The translations under genes were made by a program, and so were the position numbers. From an uncultured Collinsella sp. (GTDB lineage Bacteria > Actinomycetota > Coriobacteriia > Coriobacteriales > Coriobacteriaceae): a DNA stretch of 64,000 bases. The stretch's first letter is position 1. Each line of letters starts with the position of its first letter. Location of the stretch: NCBI GenBank assembly GCA_958443615.1, contig CAUCLI010000004.1, forward strand, positions 1 to 64,000, given 5' to 3'. Below the pieces are notes generated by a model that was not told the origin of the DNA, did not search any database, and saw nothing but the letters and a program-made list of their open reading frames with translations. Positions 48,974 through 57,269 of this stretch are shown piece after piece.

Positions 48974-50162
48974 ACGAGCGCTCACCATCGCGCTCAGGCA
49001 CCCGATATACCTCGTGATTTACATCGGTTTTCTGTCCGTGATGGGCGTTGTTCTCATGGGGGAGGTGAGTGGCGGAGCGCAAGCAAGCGAGACCGCCGGC
49101 ACCGAGGGCGCCAGAGCCCGGATCGCGTGGATCGACCGCGACGACTCGGCCGTTTCGCGCGGGATAGAAGACGCCCTTGCCCAGACCGATGAGCTCATAC
49201 CCTGCGAAGACAAGCAGATGGCGCTCCAAGACGCCCTCGCCTCCGACCGCGTCGATGCGGTGCTCATAGCCCCCGCGGGGTTTGGCGACGATCTGATCGA
49301 CTCGGCGCGTTCCGGACGCGAACTGCCCGTCCTCGAGGTCGCGGCGGGAAGCAACATGCAGGCGGCGGCGCTGGCAAGCCAGCGTGCGAGCCGCATGGCG
49401 TCGCTCATCGCTTCCCAAGCGGCCATCGACCCGCAGATGAATATCAGTCAAGTCGTGGCAAACGTTCAGGACCTCGCCGGCATCAGGGCAAACGTCGAGT
49501 CCATCGAGGCGACGCAAGAAGGCTCAGCTGCATCGCGCTTGGCGTTTTACCTCACCTTCAGCTCCTACACGGTAACCTCGTCCGTCGTCGTCATCGCCGG
49601 TGTCGTCCTTGCGGCGATGAGCGAGCCAGAGGTACGTCGCAGGCAGCTCGCGTCGGCGGTGAGCAGCTGGCGCTCGGGCATTGAGAGCATCTCGGGATGC
49701 GCCGCGCTGACGCTCGGTGTATGCGTCTGGGTCGCCGTGGTGGGTATCGCGACATCCGGAGCAGCCGCGTCGTTCGCGCAGATCGCGCCCCAGATCTGCC
49801 TTGCCCTCACCTCGTTCCTCGCGTTCTCGATGGTCCCGCTGTCACTCGCCTACACGCTCACGCAATGCGGCCTGCGCGAGGAGGCACTCAACGCCATCGC
49901 CAACCTCGGCGGCATGGTCATGTCGTTTCTGGGAGGGGCATGGATCCCGCTGTCACTCATGGGGCCTGGCGTCCAAGCTGCAGCGCGACTCTCCCCCACC
50001 TTCTGGATGTACGACGCCGTAACTCGCTCGCTCGAGGCACCGTCAATGACGCCGCAGCTTATCGGGGCCGTCGGAATAGACCTCGGCATCATCGCACTTT
50101 TCGCCGCCGCCATCACATCTGCGGGGCTCGTCGCTTCCCGCTTGCGCGTGCGGGAGGCGTGA
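48960..50162 (+). CDS. ABC-2 type permease, second subunit
   Basis: A 400-residue paralogue of the previous protein with the same layout: helix one (HPIYLVIYIGFLSVMGVVLMG), an extracytoplasmic domain to about residue 190, then five to six helices. The ABC-2 segment GMVMSFLGGAWIPLSLMGPGVQAAARLSPTFWMYDAV (marked by GGAWIPLSLM and SPTFWMYDA) is near the C-terminus. AGGAGG lies six bases before the ATG at 48960. Two different permeases suggest a heterodimeric channel. Confidence 0.88.
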   Translation: MNIAKRALTIALRHPIYLVIYIGFLSVMGVVLMGEVSGGAQASETAGTEGARARIAWIDRDDSAVSRGIEDALAQTDELIPCEDKQMALQDALASDRVDAVLIAPAGFGDDLIDSARSGRELPVLEVAAGSNMQAAALASQRASRMASLIASQAAIDPQMNISQVVANVQDLAGIRANVESIEATQEGSAASRLAFYLTFSSYTVTSSVVVIAGVVLAAMSEPEVRRRQLASAVSSWRSGIESISGCAALTLGVCVWVAVVGIATSGAAASFAQIAPQICLALTSFLAFSMVPLSLAYTLTQCGLREEALNAIANLGGMVMSFLGGAWIPLSLMGPGVQAAARLSPTFWMYDAVTRSLEAPSMTPQLIGAVGIDLGIIALFAAAITSAGLVASRLRVREA

Positions 50163-50241
50163 ATCGGGGGCATTTACCGCAATCATCGCATCTGGCCGAT
50201 GCCGCGAAATCGACTGATGCTGAAAAAATCCCTTGCAGTAC

Positions 50242-50266
50242 AAGTGCTTTTTCTCGAGCACTTTTC
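50242..50266 (+). terminator. Terminator candidate of the ABC exporter operon
   Basis: AAGTGCT at 50242-50248 and AGCACTT at 50257-50263 form a 7 bp stem with an 8-base loop, followed by TTCTA. It lies 80 bp after the last stop codon. The stem is short, so efficiency is uncertain. Confidence 0.45.
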
Positions 50267-50453
50267 TACGAGTCCGCATAGTGGCAAAACCGCAGTTGAC
50301 GAGAAGGAGAAATCGCGTATCAGATATACCCTGCGCTGTCGCATTTTACCCTAAGGGAATATTGCAACACATCGCAGCGCGCCATCGCCACCCACGCAAC
50401 CCCCAGCCAAAACCAAATCACAAAACACCTTGCGGGGAACGCCGCCTCACATC

Positions 50454-50497
50454 GGCCCCACTTCGATCAGGCTCTTGCCCAAAATCGAAGTGGGGCC
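50454..50497 (-). terminator. Strong dyad behind pyrG
   Basis: 50454-50467 and 50484-50497 form a perfect 14 bp stem with a 16-base loop, 10 bp behind the pyrG stop. Neither side has a T run after it, so it may be a 3'-end stabiliser, not a classic intrinsic terminator. Confidence 0.55.
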
Positions 50498-50506
50498 AAA
50501 ACCCGC

Positions 50507-52114
50507 CTACTCCGCGGCTGCGCGAACGAATTCACGGAACAGCGGGTGCGGCCGCGTGGGGCGGCTCTTGAACTCGGGATGCGCCTGCGTGGCGACGAAC
50601 CACGGATGCAGGTCGCGGCGCAGCTCGACCATCTCGACCAGCTCGCCATCCGGGCTCGTACCGGAGACAACGAGGCCCGCGCGCTCGAGCTCGGCACGGT
50701 ACGCGTTGTTGAACTCGTAACGATGACGATGACGCTCGTGCACCAGCGCATCGCCATACGCCTCCGCTGCGAGCGTGCCTTCGACCAGCGCGCACGGGTA
50801 GGCGCCCAGGCGCATGGTGCCGCCCTTCTCGGTCACGCCCTCCTGCTCGTCGAGCAGGTCGATGACGGCGTGCGCGCACTGCGGGTCGAACTCGGACGAG
50901 CTCGCGTCCGCATATCCCAGCACGTCGCGCGCGAACTCGCACACGGCGACCTGCATGCCCAGGCAGATGCCAAGATACGGCACCCGGTGCTCACGCGCGT
51001 AGCGGGCCGCGGCGATCTTGCCATCGAAGGCGCGCTTGCCGAAGCCGCCCGGCACGAGGATGCCCGACGCGTCGCTCAGCACCCGCTCGGCGTTACCGTC
51101 GGAGAGCGCCTCGCCATCGACGAGTTCGACCTCCACATGCTTGCCCAGGTGCGTCCCCGCGTGGTGCAGCGCCTCGATGACGGAGAGGTACGCGTCGGGC
51201 AGCTGGGTGTACTTGCCCACGAGCGCGATCTTCACGAGGTCGCCCTCGTTTTCCGCACGGTCCTTCGCGGCGAGGAAATCCTCCCAATCCGCCATGTCGC
51301 GCTCGCGCGGATCGAGCCCCAGGCGTTCGCAGACGCGCACGTCGAAGTCCTGCTCGGCCATCATGCGCGGCACATCGTAGATGGACGGCGCGTCTTCGCA
51401 GGTGAACACGCAATCCACGTCCACGTCGGTGAACGAGGCGATCTTGGCGCGCACGTCGTCGTCGATGTGATGGTCGCTGCGCAGCACGATGATATCGGGC
51501 TGGATGCCGAAGCTTCGCAGCTCCTTGACGGAATGCTGCGTCGGCTTGGTCTTCACCTCGTGGGCCGCCGCGATATAGGGCACGAGCGAGACGTGAATGT
51601 AGCAGACGTTCTCGGCCCCGGCATCCTTCTTGTACTGACGGATGGCCTCGACGAACGGCTGTCCCTCGATATCGCCGATCGTGCCGCCGAGCTCGGTGAT
51701 GACCACATCGGCGTCCGTCTGCTTCTCAACGCCGCGGAACTTGGCCTTGATGGCGTTCGTCACATGCGGGATGACCTGCACCGTACCGCCGAGGAAATCG
51801 CCGCGACGCTCACGCGCGATGAGATCCTGGTAGATGGCGCCCGTGGTGAAGTTGGAGTCGCGCGTGAGGTTCTCGTCGATGAAGCGCTCGTAATGACCGA
51901 GGTCGAGATCGCTCTCGTAGCCGTCCCCGGTGACGAACACCTCGCCGTGCTGGAACGGGCTCATGGTGCCCGGGTCCACGTTGAGATACGGATCGGCCTT
52001 TTGCATGGTCACCCGGTAGCCGCGCGCCTTGAGCAGACGCCCCAGCGACGCCGCGGTGATGCCCTTGCCCAGCGAGCTGACCACGCCGCCGGTCACGAAT
52101 ATATGCTTTGTCAT
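50507..52114 (-). CDS. pyrG: CTP synthase
   Basis: A 535-residue enzyme that makes CTP from UTP, ATP and glutamine. The synthase domain begins KHIFVTGGVVSSLGKGITAASLG (P-loop within the first 20 residues) and has ITELGGTIGDIEGQPF and PTQHSVKELRSFGIQPD. The glutaminase domain has the nucleophile Cys in YLGICLGMQ near residue 385 and the His/Glu in ATQAHPEFKSRP. The length is normal. ATG 52114 is set by the family start; the frame runs on to 52222 without similarity. Confidence 0.97.
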   Translation of the reverse strand: MTKHIFVTGGVVSSLGKGITAASLGRLLKARGYRVTMQKADPYLNVDPGTMSPFQHGEVFVTGDGYESDLDLGHYERFIDENLTRDSNFTTGAIYQDLIARERRGDFLGGTVQVIPHVTNAIKAKFRGVEKQTDADVVITELGGTIGDIEGQPFVEAIRQYKKDAGAENVCYIHVSLVPYIAAAHEVKTKPTQHSVKELRSFGIQPDIIVLRSDHHIDDDVRAKIASFTDVDVDCVFTCEDAPSIYDVPRMMAEQDFDVRVCERLGLDPRERDMADWEDFLAAKDRAENEGDLVKIALVGKYTQLPDAYLSVIEALHHAGTHLGKHVEVELVDGEALSDGNAERVLSDASGILVPGGFGKRAFDGKIAAARYAREHRVPYLGICLGMQVAVCEFARDVLGYADASSSEFDPQCAHAVIDLLDEQEGVTEKGGTMRLGAYPCALVEGTLAAEAYGDALVHERHRHRYEFNNAYRAELERAGLVVSGTSPDGELVEMVELRRDLHPWFVATQAHPEFKSRPTRPHPLFREFVRAAAE

Positions 52115-52247
52115 GGTGTTTACCTGCGCTTCCCGTCGAAATCTGCACCGGAGTCCGGCGCTTCCACGGGATTTCAGTGTACTATCCGCCCACCATGGCG
52201 ATGGGGAGTATGGCGAATTCACGCACTGGAAACGATGCCCCCCTCGA

Positions 52248-52278
52248 CCTCAAATGAGGGACTGTCCCTAATTTGAGG
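52248..52278. repeat. Palindromic repeat family B, copy 4
   Basis: CCTCAAAT at 52248 and ATTTGAGG ending 52278 are 8 bp arms around GAGGGACTGTCCCTA. The element overlaps the last 11 bp of the DUF454 gene and supplies its TAG stop (52268-52270), so its arrival or drift may have changed that protein's C-terminus. Confidence 0.85.
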
Positions 52279-52705
52279 TTTTGACAGCGAGGGCGAAGTA
52301 CGCGACATGGCCGAGCCACACGACGACCAGGATCGCCCGTCCGACGGGCGCGGATCCCATCAAGGCGAACCCAACCGCGAGCAGCAGCGTGACCATGGCC
52401 ATGATGCGCACCTTGGTGGCAACGCTCATCCCGCGCCCCTCCACATAGCCCTCGAGGTGTTTGCTGTAGAGCACGGTTCCCTTGAACCATCCGTCGAGCC
52501 GCGCGGAGCTGCGGGCGAACAGGCAGGCCGCGACCATGAGGAACGGCACGGTGGGCAGGATGGGAAGCACCGCCCCAAGGGCGCCGAGCCCCAGACAGGC
52601 AATGCCGAGTGCGGCGCAAGCGGCGCGGCGCAACGACGCGCCCGCCCTCGCGCCCGCATGCCCGGCGGGATTGGAGCCGCCCCCTCGAAGACCCGCCTTT
52701 CTCAT
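52268..52705 (-). CDS. DUF454 (YbaN-like) membrane protein
   Basis: A 145-residue membrane protein of the DUF454/YbaN family, function unknown. The family core ALGAVLPILPTVPFLMVAACLFARSS is clear, marked by LPILPTVPF. ARLDGWFKGTVLYSKHLEGYVEGRGMS follows as the conserved cytoplasmic loop, and two further helices end the protein. The start codon overlaps the preceding ABC gene stop by 4 bp (ATGA), so it belongs to the ABC operon. The last residues lie inside a family-B palindrome. Confidence 0.9.
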   Translation of the reverse strand: MRKAGLRGGGSNPAGHAGARAGASLRRAACAALGIACLGLGALGAVLPILPTVPFLMVAACLFARSSARLDGWFKGTVLYSKHLEGYVEGRGMSVATKVRIMAMVTLLLAVGFALMGSAPVGRAILVVVWLGHVAYFALAVKTSN

Positions 52706-54507
52706 GAGCGAACCCTTCCCTTCTCGACGCTCACCACGGTATCGGCGATGCGCATGGTCGATTCGCGGTGCGACACCAGCAGCACCGTCTTGCTTTCTCG
52801 CTCACGGACGAGTGCACGCAAAATCGCGGCCTCGTTCAGGCTGTCCAGGTTGCTCGTGGGCTCGTCGAGCGGCATGAACGGCGCGTTCGACACGAACGCC
52901 CGCGCGAGGCCGATGCGCTGGCGCTCGCCGCCCGAGAGCGTGTCTCCCAGCTCGCCCACCTGCGTGTCGTACCCCTGCGGTAACGACATGATGAACTCGT
53001 GCACCGCCGCCTTGCGGCATGCCTCCTCCACCTCGGCATCGGTCGCATCCAGCCGGCCGATGCGCACGTTCGCGCGAATGGTGTCGTGGAACAGCTGGGT
53101 TTCCTGCGTGACCAGCGCCTCGGTGGCGCGCAGATGATTCGTCTCGATTGAGCGGATGTCGGTTCCGCCGAGTTCGACGCTGCCCGCATCGACGTCCCAG
53201 AAGCGCATGAAGAGCCTCAGCAGCGTGGATTTGCCGCTGCCGCTGCGCCCCGTCACGCCCACGATCGCGCCGGCGGGCGCATCGAGCGAGACGCCCGAGA
53301 GCACGGGGGCCTCTCCATAGGAGAAGTCGACGCCCGCAGCTCGGGCACCCGAGAAGGCCGGCGTCGCGCCCGAGCCGACTTCCTCGACTTGCGGCTGCTC
53401 GTCCAGGATGTCCAGCACGCGGTTTCCCGCCGCAAACGTGCCTTGCAGCGTGCTGCCCAGGTTGGCAAGCGCCACCACGGGGCCGAACGAGCCCATGAAC
53501 GCCAAGTTCGCCAGCAAGACGCCGTCGAAACCCAGGGCGCCTGCGCGCCACAGAGCCACGGACGCCGCGATCATGCCGAGGTCGAGAGCTACGATCAGGG
53601 CGTGCGTCGCCCCCATACTCGCACCCGCGGCACGCTTGAGCGAGCGCTCGTCCGCCGCGAGCTCCTCGTCCAGCTCGCGCGCCCGTGCGAGGCGCTGCTC
53701 GCCGGCCCCATACTGCAGCAGCTCGTCCATGCCGCGCAGGGTATCCAACACGAAGCTGCTCAACTGGCCCGAAGCCCTGCGATAGCGGTGTCCCGCCTCG
53801 CCCGACAGCCGCGCCGCCAGCCACGGCACGCCGGCACCCACCAAGACATAGGCCGCAAGCGCCAGGAACGCGAGCGCCGGGTGAAACGAGCCGATGAACG
53901 CCGCCAGCGCGATGCTGAACAGCACCGCGATCAGCACGGGCGAGATCGTGTGGGCGAAGAACACCTCGAGCAGCTCGATGTCGGAGGTAATCACGGCGAT
54001 CAGGTCGCCGCGGTCGCGGCCCTCGAGCTTGGCGGGCGCCAGGCGGCGCAGGGCGCGGAACACACGGTCGCGGATGAGCGCGAGCAGTTTGAACGCGATG
54101 AAGTGATTGCACGCCTGCTCGCCGTAACGCAGGACGCCGCGCAGCACGCCGGCGAGGGCCATGAGGCCGAACACCCAGGGCAGCGAAAGCGGGGCCGAGA
54201 TGCGGGCGGGCGCGAACATCGTCGCGCGCATCACGGCATCAAGGCCCGCAGATGCCGCCGGCACGTTCGGGGAGCCGTCCACCACGGCGAGCACGCCATA
54301 TCCGGCAAGCACGGTGATGGATGTCGCGAGCAGGTGACCCACCAGGCCGAGACCGACGGCGAGGGCCATGTAACCTGCCATGGGTCGCACGAGCCCCACC
54401 AAGCGCAGCATCACAGCGATGCCGCTGCGGGGACGGCTCGCCCCATCGGAACGCGCCCCTGCGTCCATGTCCACACGTGAGCGACCAGTATCTTTAATCG
54501 TTGCCAT
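52702..54507 (-). CDS. ABC exporter half-transporter, CydC-like
   Basis: A 601-residue fused permease-ATPase of the type IV exporter fold. Six helices lie in residues 35-330. The ATPase domain has Walker A GVTGRSGSGKST, the signature DTLSGGERQRIGLARA, Walker B FMPLDEPTS and the switch His in LLVSHRESTM. Walker B has Pro before Leu-Asp-Glu where a hydrophobic residue is usual. With the next upstream gene it forms a heterodimer pair like CydDC (thiol/haem exporter needed for cytochrome bd). No cydAB is in the window, so the substrate is open. Confidence 0.88.
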   Translation of the reverse strand: MATIKDTGRSRVDMDAGARSDGASRPRSGIAVMLRLVGLVRPMAGYMALAVGLGLVGHLLATSITVLAGYGVLAVVDGSPNVPAASAGLDAVMRATMFAPARISAPLSLPWVFGLMALAGVLRGVLRYGEQACNHFIAFKLLALIRDRVFRALRRLAPAKLEGRDRGDLIAVITSDIELLEVFFAHTISPVLIAVLFSIALAAFIGSFHPALAFLALAAYVLVGAGVPWLAARLSGEAGHRYRRASGQLSSFVLDTLRGMDELLQYGAGEQRLARARELDEELAADERSLKRAAGASMGATHALIVALDLGMIAASVALWRAGALGFDGVLLANLAFMGSFGPVVALANLGSTLQGTFAAGNRVLDILDEQPQVEEVGSGATPAFSGARAAGVDFSYGEAPVLSGVSLDAPAGAIVGVTGRSGSGKSTLLRLFMRFWDVDAGSVELGGTDIRSIETNHLRATEALVTQETQLFHDTIRANVRIGRLDATDAEVEEACRKAAVHEFIMSLPQGYDTQVGELGDTLSGGERQRIGLARAFVSNAPFMPLDEPTSNLDSLNEAAILRALVRERESKTVLLVSHRESTMRIADTVVSVEKGRVRS

Positions 54508-54513
54508 ATGCCC

Positions 54514-56280
54514 TTACGCCTCCTCGGCCTCGATGCCAATCCCGAACTCCTCCAGCTCGCGCTGGGCATTCCAAAGCTCGGCATACACCGATTGCCCTGC
54601 CACGAGCTCCGCATGCGTGCCCGCTTCCGCCACCACGCCGTCGCGCAACACGTAGATGCAAGCCGCATCCACCACGTTCGCCAGGCGGTGCGCGATCACC
54701 AGGACCGTCTTGGTGCGCGACAGCTCTTCAATCGCCGCCGCGATGGCATCCTCGCTCTCCATATCGATATTGGATGTCGCCTCATCGAAGATGTAGATGG
54801 GCGTGTCGTGCAAGATCGCGCGGGCGATCGCCAGACGCTGGCGCTGACCGCCCGAAAGGTTGGCGGCGCGCTCCGTCAAACGGGTGTCGAGCCCCTCCGC
54901 CGTACGAAGGAACGCCGCGAGCCGAGCCTTCTCCAGCGCCGCCCACAGGTCATCGTCAGACGCCTCGGGACGCGCCATGAGCAGATTCTCACGCACCGTT
55001 CCGGCAAAGAGGTAGCTCTGGTGACCCACATACGTCACGAGCTCGAGCACCTCTGCCGAAGTCATCTCGTCCAGCGGAACACCGCCAAGCGTCACTCTCC
55101 CCCGCTGCGGGGAGATGCGGCCGAGCATGAGCGCCGCCACCGTCGACTTGCCGCTTCCGCTCGGCCCCACGATCGCCGTGAGCGATCCCGGGCGCGCGGC
55201 GAGCGACACTGAAGACAGGGCCGGACGAGCCGGCTCGAAGGAGAAGTCGACTCCCTCGAGTTCGATATCGAGCGCCCGAACACGGCTCGCCTCACGCTCC
55301 GCGACATCCGAAGCAGGCTGTTCCGGCTCGGGAGCGTCCAAGATGCCGAACAGCTTCTCACTCGCCGCCATGCCGTTCATCGCGATGTGGAAGTACGATC
55401 CCAGCAGGCGCATGGGCAAGAAGAACTCAGCCGAGAGCAACGCGATCGCCACGGCGCCCGCAATGTCAATCGCACCGTCGCGCAGGGCGATAAGGGCCAA
55501 GATGCATCCGAGGGCGGCCCCGCCGTATGCGACCAGGTCCATGATGGATATCGAGTTGAGCTGCATGATGAGGACGCGCATGGTAATGCGGCGGAACTGC
55601 TCCGCCCGCTCATTCATCTCCCGCTGCTTGAACTCATCCGCCCGGTAGATCTTAAGGGTGGTGAGGCCCTGCAGATTCTCCAAGAAGGTGTCGCCGAGCT
55701 CGGTGTACTGCCCCCAATACCGCGCGAGCAGACGCTTCGCCCAGCGCTGAACCACGATGATGGATACGGGGATAAGGGGCACGCATGCGAGCAGCACCGC
55801 CGCAGCGGGAAGGTTCACCGGCGCGAGGAAGGCGAACAGGGTGAGCGGCGCCAGAAGCGCATAGAGCAGCTGCGGAAGATATTGGGCGAAATACGTCTCG
55901 AGCTGCTCGACGCCCTCCGAGGCGACCTGGACGATTTCCGAGGTGGGCGCGATGTCGCGATATGCGGGTCCGAGTCGCAGGAGCTTGGCGATCACGCGGT
56001 TCCTCAGCGTGGACTTCACCGCGCGTGAAATGCGCAGGCCCATCATGGAGCCCACGAGGGCATCTGAGAAACGGCCCATCGCCGCCGCGGCCATGGCAAG
56101 GGCGGCACGGGCCAGCGAGGCCCCAGCCGCGCCTCCGGAGAACACGACCTCCAGCAGCTCGGCGATCGAGAACGCCATCCAGATATTCGCGAGCAACGAG
56201 AGCCAGTGCATCGCCACGCACGCCAAAATGTACGCCTTGGTTTGAGGCACCTCTCCTATCAGGCGTTTGTCCACCATCAT
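54514..56280 (-). CDS. ABC exporter half-transporter, CydD-like
   Basis: A 588-residue partner of the preceding protein; it is transcribed first and ends 6 bp before it. The membrane domain has about six helices, with LPQLLYALLAPLTLFAFLAPVN, and the coupling region FLENLQGLTTLKIYRADE is typical of CydD and related exporters. The ATPase domain has GPSGSGKST, NLSGGQRQRLAIARA, IFDEATSNIDMESE and the switch His in VIAHRLANV. Family members export cysteine/glutathione or haem-related compounds; a lipid or drug substrate cannot be excluded. Confidence 0.88.
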   Translation of the reverse strand: MMVDKRLIGEVPQTKAYILACVAMHWLSLLANIWMAFSIAELLEVVFSGGAAGASLARAALAMAAAAMGRFSDALVGSMMGLRISRAVKSTLRNRVIAKLLRLGPAYRDIAPTSEIVQVASEGVEQLETYFAQYLPQLLYALLAPLTLFAFLAPVNLPAAAVLLACVPLIPVSIIVVQRWAKRLLARYWGQYTELGDTFLENLQGLTTLKIYRADEFKQREMNERAEQFRRITMRVLIMQLNSISIMDLVAYGGAALGCILALIALRDGAIDIAGAVAIALLSAEFFLPMRLLGSYFHIAMNGMAASEKLFGILDAPEPEQPASDVAEREASRVRALDIELEGVDFSFEPARPALSSVSLAARPGSLTAIVGPSGSGKSTVAALMLGRISPQRGRVTLGGVPLDEMTSAEVLELVTYVGHQSYLFAGTVRENLLMARPEASDDDLWAALEKARLAAFLRTAEGLDTRLTERAANLSGGQRQRLAIARAILHDTPIYIFDEATSNIDMESEDAIAAAIEELSRTKTVLVIAHRLANVVDAACIYVLRDGVVAEAGTHAELVAGQSVYAELWNAQRELEEFGIGIEAEEA

Positions 56281-56441
56281 GCGATATATCCCTTCTTGCG
56301 GCGCATTTCGCGCAGTAAGTTAGCCTAGGGTAATATATCGGATGTTCGCCTCGTTTTGTTCGCTTTATATAACTTTCTTTATCGAATCCCCATGTGCTCG
56401 GAGCGGGGGGGCCGCGGTGAAGGTCGATGCGCCGCGCGGTC

Positions 56442-57161
56442 CTATCGCCCGAGGCCGAGCCCCCGCAGCGCCGCGGCGCAACGCCGTGACGCCTCGGCGG
56501 ACTCCTGCGCGGTGGCATAGTCGCGATCCGCCTCGACCATGAGCTCGCGAACCACCTCGCAATCCTCAGCCACCGCGGGATCACCCGTTCCGTTCACCCA
56601 CTCCCACCAGCGGGCGCGGCCGTAGAATTCCACGCCCTCGAACCAGGCGCGAATCTCGTCCAGGCTCACGGGCGCCAAGTCGTTCGCATCCACGCCCACG
56701 TCGTAGCGTATGAGGCCTTGCCTGCGGTTGAGCTCGTTGTACACGCTGCCCGCACTGTGGATGTGCCCATGCAGGTGCCAGCTCCCATGCGACATGGACT
56801 GCCATTCCATCATCGGGTAATGCGACAGCACGATCTTCTGCCCGTGGATGTTGAGGCGCACGATGGGCGGCTCCACGATGAAGGTCCCCGCCACGTCCTT
56901 GTGCGTCCAATCCTTGTCATGGTTGCCCGGCACGATGTGCACCTTGCGGCAGTTGATCTTCGAACGCAGCGCCGCCGCCTCGACCGCGGTCATCTGATAC
57001 GAGAAATCACCGAGGATGTACAGATCGTCGGTGGGCGCCACGCGATCGTTGATCGCGTTGATGATCGCCCGATTCATATGCGCGATATCGCCAAACGGGC
57101 GATCGGTGAAATGCAGCACGTTGGCATGGCCGAAGTGCGTGTCGGATGTGAACCAGATCAT
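56442..57161 (-). CDS. Calcineurin-like metallophosphoesterase
   Basis: A 239-residue metallophosphatase. The metal ligands are in order: Asp-x-His in FTSDTHFGH, the second Asp in ILGDFSYQM, Asn-His in VPGNHDKDW, His in LSHYPMMEW and Gly-His-x-His in LHGHIHSAGS. Residues 200-239 form an extra helical tail. Such proteins act on phosphodiesters or phosphomonoesters; the substrate is unknown. It is a single gene, ending 160 bp before the CydD-like start and preceded by a terminator of the FtsX gene. Confidence 0.9.
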   Translation of the reverse strand: MIWFTSDTHFGHANVLHFTDRPFGDIAHMNRAIINAINDRVAPTDDLYILGDFSYQMTAVEAAALRSKINCRKVHIVPGNHDKDWTHKDVAGTFIVEPPIVRLNIHGQKIVLSHYPMMEWQSMSHGSWHLHGHIHSAGSVYNELNRRQGLIRYDVGVDANDLAPVSLDEIRAWFEGVEFYGRARWWEWVNGTGDPAVAEDCEVVRELMVEADRDYATAQESAEASRRCAAALRGLGLGR

Positions 57162-57195
57162 GGGGTGCCTCCGCGATAGCTCTGTGTCCGAAAAT

Positions 57196-57253
57196 CGAGT
57201 GAGCGCTTTTCCAATATTTGAACACTACCAAATGAAGGAAAAGCGCTCACTCG
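57196..57253 (-). terminator. Terminator of the FtsX-type permease gene
   Basis: 57196-57212 and 57237-57253 form a perfect 17 bp stem with a 24-base loop. On the minus strand ATTTTC follows. It begins 17 bp behind the permease stop at 57270. Confidence 0.8.
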
Positions 57254-57269
57254 ACGAAACGAACCGGAC

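Larger units (their letters stand above)
50163..50506. other. Gap between the exporter operon and pyrG
   Basis: The 344 bp between the convergent exporter operon and pyrG hold a weak terminator at 50242-50266, an A/T-richer stretch to about 50440, and a strong dyad at 50454-50497. No gene is supported. Confidence 0.6.
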
